This document shows, piece after piece, positions 15,553 to 26,470 of a DNA stretch of 64,000 nt (the first letter of the stretch is position 1; every line of letters starts with the position of its first letter). The stretch lies in contig OZ252290.1 of NCBI GenBank assembly GCA_965250105.1, positions 496,001 to 560,000 on the forward strand, read 5' to 3'. This DNA is from JBCBSK01 sp965250105 (GTDB lineage: Bacteria; Pseudomonadota; Alphaproteobacteria; Rhizobiales; Tepidamorphaceae). The notes under the pieces are model-generated. The model ran no database searches and had not been told where the DNA came from. It was given only the letters and a program-made list of their open reading frames with translations. A program made the position numbers and the translations under genes.

Positions 15553-16416
15553 ATGGCCGATCGCCCGTCCCTCTCGCCCATCCCCGCCCCGCTCATCGAG
15601 GATGCGGTGCGGCGCGCCTTGCTCGAGGATCTCGGCCTTGCCGGCGACATCACGACGGAAGCGACCGTCGAGGACGCGGCGACCGGCCGCGCGGTGATCC
15701 GGGCACGCAGGCCGGGCGTGCTGGCCGGTCTCGCCTGTGCCGAGGAAGCCTTCTGGCAGGTCGACGAAGACATCGGGTTCGCGGCCACCGCCGACGATGG
15801 CGATCCCGTCGCGGCCGGCAGTGTCGTCGCCGAGATCGAAGGCCCCGCGCGCGGCATCCTGACGGCGGAACGCACGGCGCTGAACTTTCTCGGCCATCTG
15901 TCGGGCATCGCCACGCTGACGGCGGGCTTCGTGTCGGCCGTCGCCGATACCGGCGCCAATATCGTCTGCACCCGAAAGACAACGCCGGGCCTGCGCGCCT
16001 TCGAGAAATACGCGGTGCGCGCCGGCGGCGGCATGAACCATCGTTTCGGTCTCTCCGACGCGGTATTGATCAAGGACAACCATATCGCGGCCGCCGGCGG
16101 CATCGCGCACGCGCTGCGCGCCGCCAAGCGCCGCGCCGGCCATATGGTGAAGATCGAGGTCGAGGTCGACACGCTCGACCAACTCGACATCGCGCTCGAC
16201 GAGGGTTGCGACGTGGTGCTGCTCGACAATATGGCGCCCGCCGATCTGCGCGAGGCGGTGCGCCGGGTCCCCGGCCATGTCATCACCGAGGCCTCGGGCG
16301 GCATCGGGCTCGACAGCGTGCGGGCGGTGGCGGAAACCGGCATTGATCTGATCTCAGTCGGCGCGCTGACCCATTCCGCGCCGGTGCTCGATCTCGGCCT
16401 CGACATGCTTGGCTGA
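15553..16416 (+). CDS. nadC: carboxylating nicotinate-nucleotide diphosphorylase NadC
   Basis: A 287-residue quinolinate phosphoribosyltransferase, which converts quinolinate and PRPP to nicotinate mononucleotide. Family motifs: LLEDLGLAGDITT near the N-terminus, TAERTALNFLGHLSGIAT, the catalytic-site CTRKTTPGLRAFEKYAV (around residue 140), NHRFGLSDAVLIKDNH, and IEVEVDTLDQ. The C-terminus keeps VLLDNM and ASGGI. It is the last gene of nadABC; minC follows after 125 bases with its own control region. Confidence 0.95.
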   Translation: MADRPSLSPIPAPLIEDAVRRALLEDLGLAGDITTEATVEDAATGRAVIRARRPGVLAGLACAEEAFWQVDEDIGFAATADDGDPVAAGSVVAEIEGPARGILTAERTALNFLGHLSGIATLTAGFVSAVADTGANIVCTRKTTPGLRAFEKYAVRAGGGMNHRFGLSDAVLIKDNHIAAAGGIAHALRAAKRRAGHMVKIEVEVDTLDQLDIALDEGCDVVLLDNMAPADLREAVRRVPGHVITEASGGIGLDSVRAVAETGIDLISVGALTHSAPVLDLGLDMLG

Positions 16417-16466
16417 TCGCGGCGTCCGCGCGCTTTGATCGCAACCCGGTGGACGGGTGGGGTTTC

Positions 16467-16498
16467 TTAACGCGCTGTTAACCCTAACGCTTGGTTAA
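16467..16498. promoter_or_regulatory. tandem CtrA boxes upstream of minC
   Basis: TTAA-CGCGCTG-TTAAC at 16467-16482 is a perfect TTAA-N7-TTAAC CtrA box. Directly after it, CTAA-CGCTTGG-TTAA at 16484-16498 is a second box with one mismatch. They lie about 45-75 bases upstream of the minC start. CtrA binding to the minC promoter has been reported in Brucella, and CtrA control of min genes in Sinorhizobium; here it is a prediction by motif. Confidence 0.72.
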
Positions 16499-16541
16499 TG
16501 GGGTCGACCCCTAGCGACTCGCGGATCGTCGACCCAAGATC

Positions 16542-17252
16542 ATGACAGCCGTTCCAGCCACCCTCGCCCAACCGGGTTTCCGGTTCCTCGGCCGTTCCTT
16601 CCTGGCCTTCGTGCTGGCGCCCAATCCGCCGCTGGCCGACTGGCTCGGCGAACTCGACACCTGGCTCAAGCGCTCCAAGGGCGCGCTCGCCAACCGCCCG
16701 GTCGTGCTCGATCTGTCCCGTTTCGGGACCAGCAAGGACGAGGTCGACGACGTTCTCAGGACATTGCGCGCACGCGATCTGCGCGTCGTCAGCGTCGAGG
16801 GCGTCGCGGCCGACTGGGTGGCGCCGGAACTCGCGCCATTGCCGGCGGCTTCGGGCCGTCCGGTGACGGCCGCCCTGCCCGCGCCCGCCGAGACGCAGGC
16901 CGCGGCGGACAGCCCGCCACGCCCCGCCTCGCTGCTTCTGGATCGCAACATCCGCTCCGGCGAGACCATCAGCTTCCTCGACGGCGACGTCACGGTCTGC
17001 GGATCGGTGTCATCGGGCGCCGAGATCCTCGCCGGCGGATCGGTCCATGTCTATGGCGCCCTGCGTGGCCGCGTCGTCGCCGGCGCGCCCGACAATCAAG
17101 AAGCACGGATCTTCTGCCGCCGCTTCGATGCCGAACTGCTTGGCATCGCCGGCTATTACCAGGTCGCCGAGGACGCCGGCGCCGATCTCGCCGGCCAGCC
17201 CGTCGAGGCCCGGCTCAGCGACGGGCAGATGCTCGTCCGGCGCCTCGACTAG
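16542..17252 (+). CDS. minC: septum site-determining protein MinC
   Basis: A 236-residue FtsZ inhibitor. The N-terminal domain (1-110) is followed by an alanine/proline-rich linker (about 112-128) and a C-terminal beta-helix domain with the family pattern NIRSGETISFLDGDVTVCGSVSSGAEILAGGSVHVYGALRG (cited in part), which binds MinD and the membrane-bound copolymer. Length is typical. It heads minCDE: minD starts 32 bases later. The promoter region carries tandem CtrA boxes. Confidence 0.93.
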   Translation: MTAVPATLAQPGFRFLGRSFLAFVLAPNPPLADWLGELDTWLKRSKGALANRPVVLDLSRFGTSKDEVDDVLRTLRARDLRVVSVEGVAADWVAPELAPLPAASGRPVTAALPAPAETQAAADSPPRPASLLLDRNIRSGETISFLDGDVTVCGSVSSGAEILAGGSVHVYGALRGRVVAGAPDNQEARIFCRRFDAELLGIAGYYQVAEDAGADLAGQPVEARLSDGQMLVRRLD

Positions 17253-17284
17253 ACATTCTTCTGACGCGGAGGACACCGAACACC

Positions 17285-18103
17285 ATGTCGCACGTTATCG
17301 TCGTCACATCAGGCAAGGGCGGGGTCGGCAAGACCACCACGACGGCCGCCATCGGATCGTCGCTGGCCCGGATGGGACATTCGGTCGCCGTCGTCGATTT
17401 CGACGTGGGCTTGCGCAATCTCGACCTGGTGCTCGGCGCCGAACGCCGCGTGGTCTTCGACTTCATCAATGTGGTGCAGGGCCAGGCCAAGCTGTCGCAG
17501 GCGCTCGTCAAGGACAAGAGGCTCGACAACCTCTGGCTGCTGCCGGCCTCGCAGACCCGCGACAAGGACGCGCTGACCGAAGAGGGCGTCGCCGGCGTCA
17601 TAAGCGAACTGCGCGACAGCTTCGACTTCGTGCTCTGCGACAGCCCGGCCGGCATCGAGCGCGGCGCCATCCTGGCCATGCGCCATGCCGATCAGGCGAT
17701 CGTCGTGACCAATCCGGAAGTCTCGTCGGTGCGCGATTCCGACCGCATCATCGGCATGCTGGACGCGCGCACCGAACAGGCCGAACAGGGCGGGCGCATC
17801 GACAAGCATCTCCTGATCTCGCGCTACGATCCGGCGCGCGTCAGCCGCGGCGAAATGCTGACCACCGACGATGTTGTCGACATCCTGTCGGTGCCGCTGC
17901 TCGGCATCGTGCCCGAAAGCGAGGACGTGCTGCGGGCCTCCAATGTCGGCACGCCGGTGACCATGATCTCGCCGATCGGACCCGCCGGCATCGCCTATGA
18001 AACCGCCGCCAAGCGCCTCGCCGGCGAGGCGGTCGAGATCGCCGTTCCGATGGAGCGGACGGGCTTCTTCGACCGATTGTTCGGCCGGAGGGCCGCCGCA
18101 TGA
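17285..18103 (+). CDS. minD: septum site-determining protein MinD
   Basis: A 272-residue ParA/MinD family ATPase that recruits MinC to the membrane at cell poles. The deviant Walker A motif SGKGGVGKTTT lies at residues 9-19, the switch region VDFDVGLRNLDL at about 37-48, and CDSPAGIERGA at about 118. The C-terminus ends in an amphipathic, basic stretch (ERTGFFDRLFGRRAAA) that fits the membrane-targeting helix. Its stop overlaps the minE start by four bases (ATGA). Confidence 0.96.
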   Translation: MSHVIVVTSGKGGVGKTTTTAAIGSSLARMGHSVAVVDFDVGLRNLDLVLGAERRVVFDFINVVQGQAKLSQALVKDKRLDNLWLLPASQTRDKDALTEEGVAGVISELRDSFDFVLCDSPAGIERGAILAMRHADQAIVVTNPEVSSVRDSDRIIGMLDARTEQAEQGGRIDKHLLISRYDPARVSRGEMLTTDDVVDILSVPLLGIVPESEDVLRASNVGTPVTMISPIGPAGIAYETAAKRLAGEAVEIAVPMERTGFFDRLFGRRAAA

Positions 18104-18369
18104 CCGCCTTCAGCCTGACCTGGTTCAACCCGTTCCGGCGCCAGCGCTCGGCGCGGGTGGCACGCGACCGGCTCAAATCACTTCTGGACCATGAGCGCGC
18201 CCTGATCGGCCAGCGCGATCTCGTCGCGGTGCTGCGCGAGGAGATCATCGCGGTCGTCTCGCGCCATGTCAGACTCAAGCCCGAGGGCGTGCGCGTGCGC
18301 ACCGGCCATGTCGACACGGTGCCGCTCCTGCGCATCGATGTCGAACTGCCGGCCAGCCTGCGCGGCTAG
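18100..18369 (+). CDS. minE: cell division topological specificity factor MinE
   Basis: An 89-residue MinE, which stimulates MinD ATPase and drives pole-to-pole oscillation. Residues 14-40 (ARVARDRLKSLLDHERALI) include the MinD-contacting helix; the C-terminal part (DLVAVLREEIIAVVSRHV and LRIDVELP) is the topological specificity dimer domain. The ATGA overlap with minD shows translational coupling. A strong terminator follows at 18452. Confidence 0.94.
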   Translation: MTAFSLTWFNPFRRQRSARVARDRLKSLLDHERALIGQRDLVAVLREEIIAVVSRHVRLKPEGVRVRTGHVDTVPLLRIDVELPASLRG

Positions 18370-18451
18370 CGCACTTCCAGCGAAAGTCGGAACTCGTATC
18401 GGGCCCGGAATTGCATAAGATCAATGAGCTAGAGCACATCCAAGAACGCGA

Positions 18452-18481
18452 AAAGGCCGGGCACATCGCCCGGCCTTTTTG
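18452..18481. terminator. rho-independent terminator after minCDE
   Basis: AAAAGGCCGGGC and GCCCGGCCTTTT form a perfect 12-base-pair stem with a 5-base loop, followed by T residues on the plus strand and with an A-run on the other side. It lies between minE and the convergent cell wall hydrolase gene, so it can terminate both transcripts. Confidence 0.88.
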
Positions 18482-18511
18482 GTTTGTAGCCGACGGAGCG
18501 ATCGGGCGCGC

Positions 18512-19588
18512 TTAGGCTTCGCGCAGCCAGCGCCGGACCATGTAGAAGATGTGCTTGCCGATGGTCTCGCGATGCACCATGTCGCGGATCCAGCGCGGCC
18601 GCACATAGTTGGCATGATAATGGGTCGAGCCGCCGACGCCCGGCAGCCAGACGCGGCCGGTCATGATGTCCTCGGCCACCTCCTCGGACACTTTCCAGGA
18701 CCGCTGGTCGCGGATCCGGTCGGAATGCCGGTCGCAGGCGAAGGTGAACTGGCAGCGATAGCGCCAGTGGCTGTTCTGATAGACCACGCCGCAGATCGTG
18801 CTCGGATAGTGCCGGCTCTCGACCCGGTTCAGGATGACCTGGGCCACCGCATGCTGACCGCGCAGCGGCTCGCCGCGCGCTTCATGATAGATGGCGATGG
18901 CGAGGCAGTGGTGCTCGCGCGCCCATTTCTTCGGATTGACCAGCGAGCGCAGCGGCCGCGTGTCGAAGAGGTTGGGCAGATGGCCCTGATCGGCGAAGCT
19001 CGTCAGCCCGACATTGGTCAGGCCGAGCCCGGCCAGGACGATCGATCGCTCCTCGCCGATGTCGAGAAAGGAGGTCGGCGGCAGCGCCTCGGCCGGCGCC
19101 TCGATAACCATGCGCGGCTGGCGCACCAGCCCGCCGCGATGGGCGTCGAACAGGAGCGGGCCGTCACTCTTCGCCCGCGACATCATCAGACTGCCCTTGG
19201 CGGCGCGGTTGACCTCGGGCGTCAGGCTGGCCGGTCGCACCGGCACCGATCCGGTCACCAGCGGCGCGGCGGGATCGATGGCGACGACATCACCGGTCTT
19301 GCCGGTGCCTTGCGACAGCCCGACCGTGTTGTGGCTGCCCTGGGCCTGCCGGCGGTCCCAGAAGGACAGGCTGGCCTGATGCACCGAGCCATGCGGCGAA
19401 TCGACGAGCGCGGCGCGCCAGCGGAGCGCATCCTGCCGTTCGTCCATGACGAGGGCGGTGGCGTCCTGATAGGCCGCTTCGGTGGTCAGCGAGACGAAAG
19501 CCAGGACCGCGACGAGGGGGACGCTGAGCCTGAAACGCGCCGCGTACCGCTTGAGAACCGAAAACGAGTTCCGCACCGACAACTCCAC
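18512..19588 (-). CDS. SleB-type cell wall hydrolase
   Basis: A 358-residue protein with an N-terminal hydrophobic segment (about residues 17-38), a long low-complexity periplasmic region, and a C-terminal Hydrolase_2 (SleB) domain from about 228. The domain has CLAIAIYHEARGEPLRGQHAVAQVILNR (cited in part; the glutamate of YHEARGE is the presumed catalytic acid), YPSTICGVVYQ, CQFTFACDR and THYHANYVRPRW. Such enzymes act as lytic transglycosylases on peptidoglycan. Length is greater than the bare domain because of the linker. It converges on minE and shares the terminator. Confidence 0.88.
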   Translation of the reverse strand: MELSVRNSFSVLKRYAARFRLSVPLVAVLAFVSLTTEAAYQDATALVMDERQDALRWRAALVDSPHGSVHQASLSFWDRRQAQGSHNTVGLSQGTGKTGDVVAIDPAAPLVTGSVPVRPASLTPEVNRAAKGSLMMSRAKSDGPLLFDAHRGGLVRQPRMVIEAPAEALPPTSFLDIGEERSIVLAGLGLTNVGLTSFADQGHLPNLFDTRPLRSLVNPKKWAREHHCLAIAIYHEARGEPLRGQHAVAQVILNRVESRHYPSTICGVVYQNSHWRYRCQFTFACDRHSDRIRDQRSWKVSEEVAEDIMTGRVWLPGVGGSTHYHANYVRPRWIRDMVHRETIGKHIFYMVRRWLREA

Positions 19589-19777
19589 AAGGACAAGCGG
19601 GGCCGACAGCCCCGAACACGAACAAAAGGCGCCTTGCCACGCGCGGCATGCCCCCGCCGCCGGTTGCGCAAATCGACTTCACTCATTTCGCATGAAAAAA
19701 ATTGACGGACGCTTAACCGTGTCGCGCGATCGGCCCTTCGGGACCGTCATCTTCCGGTTGCCTGTCGCAAACGGGTC

Positions 19778-20722
19778 TCAGTCGCGCCGGATGACCTCGA
19801 ACCGCGCCAGATCGTCACGCATGGTTCGGAACGGGCCTGGGCCGATGCCACCATCGAGACAGGTCAGATGGGCGAGCCCGGCACGGCCGAAGGCGGTGCG
19901 CACCGCATCCTCCCGCCAGCGCATGGCCTGGGCGAGGCGGCGGGTGGTGCGCGCGGCCGGCGACAGGGCGTCGACATGGCCGGACACGGCCTCGATCAGC
20001 GCCGGGATCCCCTCGCCCGTCGCGGCCGAGACCGCGAGCACCGGCAGGTCGCCAGATTGGGCGAGACCCAGCGCGCCGGCGGCATCGGCCCGCGCCCGCT
20101 CGGCGAGACGGCCCTGATCGATCTTGGTGACGGTGACGATGTCCGGGACTTCCATGATGCCGGCCTTCATGAATTGCAGGCTGTCGCCGGATCCGGGCTG
20201 GATACACAACAGGACCGTATCGGCGGCGAAGCCGATATCGGCCTCCGACTGGCCGATGCCGACGCTTTCGATGATCGTGACGTCGAACACCGCGCGGAAC
20301 AGCACCATGGCCGCGACGGTTTCGGCACTCAGCCCGCCGAGCCGGTCGCGGGCGGCCATGGAGCGGACAAAGGCCTGATCGTCCTCGGGATCGGTGCGGA
20401 TACGCGTGCGGTCACCGAGCAGCGCGCCGCCGGTCCGCTGCGACGACGGATCGACGGCGATGACGCCGACCGAACGACCGGCGCGCCGCCAGGCGGTCAG
20501 AAGGGCATGCGTCAGCGTCGATTTCCCGACGCCGGGTGGGCCAGTAATGCCGAGCACATGGCCGCGCGGATCGGCGAAGGCTGCGTCGAGGAGATCGATC
20601 ACCTCATCCGCGCCGGCTCGTGTCTCGACCGCCGTCAGGGCCTCGGCCAGGGCGACCTTGCCGCCGGCGCGCAAGGCATCGAGCGCGGCGATACCGCCCG
20701 GCCTGTCGCCGCTTTCGGGCAT
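19778..20722 (-). CDS. meaB: methylmalonyl-CoA mutase-associated GTPase MeaB
   Basis: A 314-residue G3E-family GTPase, the chaperone that loads and protects cobalamin in methylmalonyl-CoA mutase. Walker A is GITGPPGVGKST (about residues 46-57), then VGVIAVDPSSQRTGGALLGDR, the switch FDVTIIESVGIGQSE, and VTVTKIDQG as the base-specificity motif. The ATG at 20722 is chosen; the frame continues upstream into ppdK coding sequence. It follows ppdK by eight bases, so it probably shares that transcript. The mutase itself is not in the window. Confidence 0.9.
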   Translation of the reverse strand: MPESGDRPGGIAALDALRAGGKVALAEALTAVETRAGADEVIDLLDAAFADPRGHVLGITGPPGVGKSTLTHALLTAWRRAGRSVGVIAVDPSSQRTGGALLGDRTRIRTDPEDDQAFVRSMAARDRLGGLSAETVAAMVLFRAVFDVTIIESVGIGQSEADIGFAADTVLLCIQPGSGDSLQFMKAGIMEVPDIVTVTKIDQGRLAERARADAAGALGLAQSGDLPVLAVSAATGEGIPALIEAVSGHVDALSPAARTTRRLAQAMRWREDAVRTAFGRAGLAHLTCLDGGIGPGPFRTMRDDLARFEVIRRD

Positions 20723-20730
20723 CGCGCGAC

Positions 20731-23418
<2,688 letters not shown>

Positions 23419-23606
23419 GGCGTGGCTCGCTTTGCTGCCCTTCATCCAATCCAAGACGCCCGGACCCCAGGGTTCGAAACGGGCCCGGCGCAATATGTGC
23501 ACCGCGTCATACGCCAGTCGGCGCCCGATTTCCATTGAACAATCGCCACAGGGGCGCAATGCCCGTTGACCGGCTTTTCCCCAGGCCTCCGCCGGGCGCA
23601 CCGCCA

Positions 23607-23631
23607 AAAAGGCGCACAGATTGCGCCTTTT
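23607..23631. terminator. terminator-like hairpin in the ppdK upstream region
   Basis: AAAAGGCGCA and TGCGCCTTTT form a perfect 10-base-pair stem around CAGAT. On the minus strand it is followed by five T residues, as in an intrinsic terminator. It lies between two divergent genes, 189 bases upstream of ppdK, so it would act within the ppdK leader or end a short unannotated transcript. Confidence 0.55.
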
Positions 23632-23639
23632 GCGATTCG

Positions 23640-23657
23640 CTGTTACGATTCTGTCAT
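23640..23657 (+). promoter_or_regulatory. candidate Pho box (PhoB site)
   Basis: CTGTTAC-GATT-CTGTCAT is a 7-4-7 direct repeat matching the PhoB consensus CTGTCAT-N4-CTGTCAT at 12 of 14 positions; TTGTCAT at 23674-23680 is a further similar half site. The repeat direction points toward the small secreted protein at 23823, but ppdK on the other side is also possible. Confidence 0.5.
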
Positions 23658-23822
23658 ATAGCGGACTGGTGCTTTGTCATTTGTTGCGCCGCGTCAGGCC
23701 GCCGAACGCCGAAAACGGCGATTTCTCGCAGGCTTGAGACCAGACGGGGAGGTTACCGGCAGGTCTGCACCGGCAAACGGACCTCGGCCGGCCCGGCGAT
23801 CCCCGGGCGGCATCGGTTCCTG

Positions 23823-24176
23823 ATGATGAAAGGCGAGACCTTGAAAAGCAGGACCTTGAAACGATTTCAATTGGCGGCCTCGGCCGCCCTTTTGGCCCTG
23901 ACGGTCGGCATTGCCGGCGCGGGCCCGGCGGCAGCGGCCGACCCCGGCGAGGACGAACGCTTCCAGCGCTGCCTCGACGGCATGCTGAAAGGGTTTGCGT
24001 CGGGGATCGAACAGCGCGCCTGCCAGGGCAATTACGATCTGCCCTCCGCCTATCACTTCTATTGCGCGCAGCGGGTCAGGACCGGCTTCAAGACCCCGCT
24101 CGAACGCGATGCCTGCGTGCGCTTTTTCGAAACAGAAGCCCTGCGCGCCATGCGCGCCTATGTCCGGGTGAACTGA
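23823..24176 (+). CDS. small secreted cysteine-containing protein, unknown function
   Basis: A 117-residue protein, not recognised. Residues 1-39 look like a signal peptide (basic LKSRTLKRFQ, hydrophobic LAASAALLALTVGIAGAG, then AAAADPG). The mature part of about 78 residues has four cysteines (RCLDGM, RACQGN, FYCAQR, DACVRF), suggesting two disulphides in the periplasm. The start is uncertain: ATGs at 23823 and 23826 and a TTG near 23845 preceded by AGGCGAG are all possible. A Pho-like box about 165 bases upstream points toward it. It converges on glyS. Confidence 0.6.
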   Translation: MMKGETLKSRTLKRFQLAASAALLALTVGIAGAGPAAAADPGEDERFQRCLDGMLKGFASGIEQRACQGNYDLPSAYHFYCAQRVRTGFKTPLERDACVRFFETEALRAMRAYVRVN

Positions 24177-24225
24177 CCGGGTCAATCTGACGGGCGGTCG
24201 CGTCCGCCGACATGACCGCCAAGCG

Positions 24226-26373
24226 CTAGCCCTCGATACGGTCGAAAGCGGCGACGCGGTCCATGGTGTCGCGGACGGCGCCGAGGAGCGTGAGGCGGTT
24301 TTCGCGCAGCCGCGCATCCTCGGCATTGACCGTGACGTGATCGAAGAAGGCGTCGACCGGCGCGCGCAAGTTCGCGAGCGCGCGCATGGCGGCCTCGAAA
24401 TCCTCCAGCGCCAGCGCCGCCTCGGCCGCGCCGCGCGCCGCGCCGAGGGCTTCGTAGAGCCGGTCTTCCTCGCCGATCCCGTCGGATTTCATCAGCGCGA
24501 CGTCGACGGCGCCGTCAAAGCTGCGGCCGTCTTTCTTCTCCTCGATGCGCAGGATGTTGGCGGCGCGGCGATAGGCGGCCAGGAGATTGGCGCCGTCCTC
24601 GCTCGACAGAAAACCAGCCAGCGCCTCGATGCGCCGCACGATCATCAGGAGATCGTCGCGCACATCGTCTTCGCCCGACAGCGCGAAGACCGCATCGACC
24701 AGATCATGGCGCGCGCCCTGATCGCGGAGCTGAACCTTGAGCCTATCGGCGAAGAAGGCCAGGAGATCGGCCGCGACGTCCTTGCGCCGCGCCGGATCGA
24801 GGCCGGCCATAACGCCGGCGAAATGCTGTTCGAGCCTCAGCCGCAGACCATTGTCGAGGATGATGCGGATGATTCCAAGCGCTGCCCGCCGCAGCGCGAA
24901 CGGGTCCTTCGATCCCGTCGGCGTCTCGCCGATCGCCCAGAAGCCGGTCAGCATGTCGAGCTTGTCGGCCAGCGCCACGGCGATCGCCACCGGCTCGGCC
25001 GGCACCGCGTCCGACGGCCCCTGCGGCTTGTAATGGTCGCGGATGGCGGCGGCCACCTCGGGCTCCTGGCCTTCGAGCGTGGCATAGTAATAGCCCATCA
25101 GGCCCTGGGTTTCGGGAAACTCGCCGACGACCTCGGTGGCGAGGTCCATCTTGCTCAACAGCGCCGCCTTGCCGGCGAGATCGGCATCGGCGCCGACCGC
25201 TGGCGCGAGATCGCGCGCCAGCGCCACGATCCGGTCGATACGCGCCTTTTGCGTGCCGAGCCTGTCGTGGAAGACGATCGTCTCGAACCGGCCCATCCGG
25301 TCTTCGAGCCGGATCGCGCGGTCGGTGTCCCAGAAGAACTTGGCGTCGGATAACCGGGCCGCGATGACCCGTTCATTGCCGGCCACGATCTGCGCGCCGC
25401 CGTCACGCGCCACCGTATTCGCGACCATGAGGAACTTGTTCGATAGCGCGTCGCCGTCACGGACGACGAAGCATTTCTGATTGGCGCGGATGGTGGCCCG
25501 GATCACCTCGTCGGGCAGGTCGAGGAAATCCGCGTCGAACCGGCCCATCAGCACCACGGGCCATTCGACGAGGCCGGCGACCTCGGCGATCAGGGCTGGA
25601 TCGTCGACAAGCGTCAGCCCTTGCGCGAAAGCCAGCGTTTCCGCGTCGTGGCGAATGATGTCGGCGCGGCGGGCGGCATCGAGAATGACATGAGCGCGTT
25701 CGAGATTGGCCACATAGTCGTCGAAGCGCCGCACGGGGATCGGATCTGGCGACAGAAAGCGGTGGCCATGGGTGAGATTGCCGGATCTCAGGCCGTCGAC
25801 CTCGAACGCGATAACCTCGGGTTCCTCGGTCTCGGGGCCGAACATGCACAGGATCGACTGCAGCGGGCGCACCCAGCGCAAGGAGCCGGTGCCGGTCGCG
25901 CCGTGAGCCGCCGCGTCATGGTCGGCCGGCGCGCTCATCGCCCCCCAGCGCATGGATTTCGGCCAGGGGAAACGGCGAATCACATCGGCGACCGTCTCGG
26001 CGATGATCTCTTCAGCCGTGCGCCCCGGCTTGACGATGTCGGCGGCGTAGAAGGCCCCCTTCTTGGGATCCTCGACGATCGAGGCCTGCTCGATCGATGT
26101 CAGACCGGCGCCGCGCAGGAAGCCCTCGACCGCCTTATCGGGCGCGCCGACGCGCGGTCCCTTGCGCTGTTCACGCACATCGGGGCTGCGCACCGGCACG
26201 CCGGTCATCGACAGGGTCAGCCGGCGCGGCGTGGCGAAGGCGGACGCCGATTCATAGACCAATCCCGTATCGACGAGCCCGTTGGTGACGAGCGACTTCA
26301 GGTCGTCGGCGGCGCGCTGTTGCATGCGCGCGGGGATCTCTTCCGAGAACAGTTCGAGCAGAAGATCGGGCAT
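24226..26373 (-). CDS. glyS: glycine--tRNA ligase beta subunit
   Basis: A 715-residue GlyS, the beta chain of the heterotetrameric bacterial glycyl-tRNA synthetase. It opens with the family start MPDLLLELFSEEIPARMQ and continues with RRLTLSMTGVP, KGPRVGAPDKAVEGFLRGAG, MRWG, and the C-terminal anticodon-binding region. The ATG at 26373 is chosen for this conserved start. Its partner glyQ is on the same strand but 3.6 kb upstream, with LemA, DUF2207, CDGSH and an opposite-strand small gene between, so it needs separate expression or a long transcript. Confidence 0.95.
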   Translation of the reverse strand: MPDLLLELFSEEIPARMQQRAADDLKSLVTNGLVDTGLVYESASAFATPRRLTLSMTGVPVRSPDVREQRKGPRVGAPDKAVEGFLRGAGLTSIEQASIVEDPKKGAFYAADIVKPGRTAEEIIAETVADVIRRFPWPKSMRWGAMSAPADHDAAAHGATGTGSLRWVRPLQSILCMFGPETEEPEVIAFEVDGLRSGNLTHGHRFLSPDPIPVRRFDDYVANLERAHVILDAARRADIIRHDAETLAFAQGLTLVDDPALIAEVAGLVEWPVVLMGRFDADFLDLPDEVIRATIRANQKCFVVRDGDALSNKFLMVANTVARDGGAQIVAGNERVIAARLSDAKFFWDTDRAIRLEDRMGRFETIVFHDRLGTQKARIDRIVALARDLAPAVGADADLAGKAALLSKMDLATEVVGEFPETQGLMGYYYATLEGQEPEVAAAIRDHYKPQGPSDAVPAEPVAIAVALADKLDMLTGFWAIGETPTGSKDPFALRRAALGIIRIILDNGLRLRLEQHFAGVMAGLDPARRKDVAADLLAFFADRLKVQLRDQGARHDLVDAVFALSGEDDVRDDLLMIVRRIEALAGFLSSEDGANLLAAYRRAANILRIEEKKDGRSFDGAVDVALMKSDGIGEEDRLYEALGAARGAAEAALALEDFEAAMRALANLRAPVDAFFDHVTVNAEDARLRENRLTLLGAVRDTMDRVAAFDRIEG

Positions 26374-26470
26374 GGAGGACTGTCGGTCGTTGGGGGCGGC
26401 GGGCGATGATCGCCCCTCGCCTAGCAATGGGCGCGGCAAAAGTCATCCCCGGCGTGGCGCCGGGGCAGAG

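Larger units (their letters stand above)
23419..23822. other. 404-base intergenic region between ppdK and a small secreted protein gene
   Basis: The stretch separates two divergent genes. It holds the hairpin at 23607-23631 and the Pho-like repeat at 23640-23680. The frame of the rightward gene is open through part of it, but the encoded sequence is rich in cysteine and arginine without a credible start, so I do not treat it as coding. No other gene is visible. Confidence 0.6.

Noticed and set aside
13906..16278. A 790-codon minus-strand frame opposite nadB and nadC
   Set aside because: Both nadB and nadC are certain from motifs; the frame spans two genes and has low-complexity composition, so it is a shadow.
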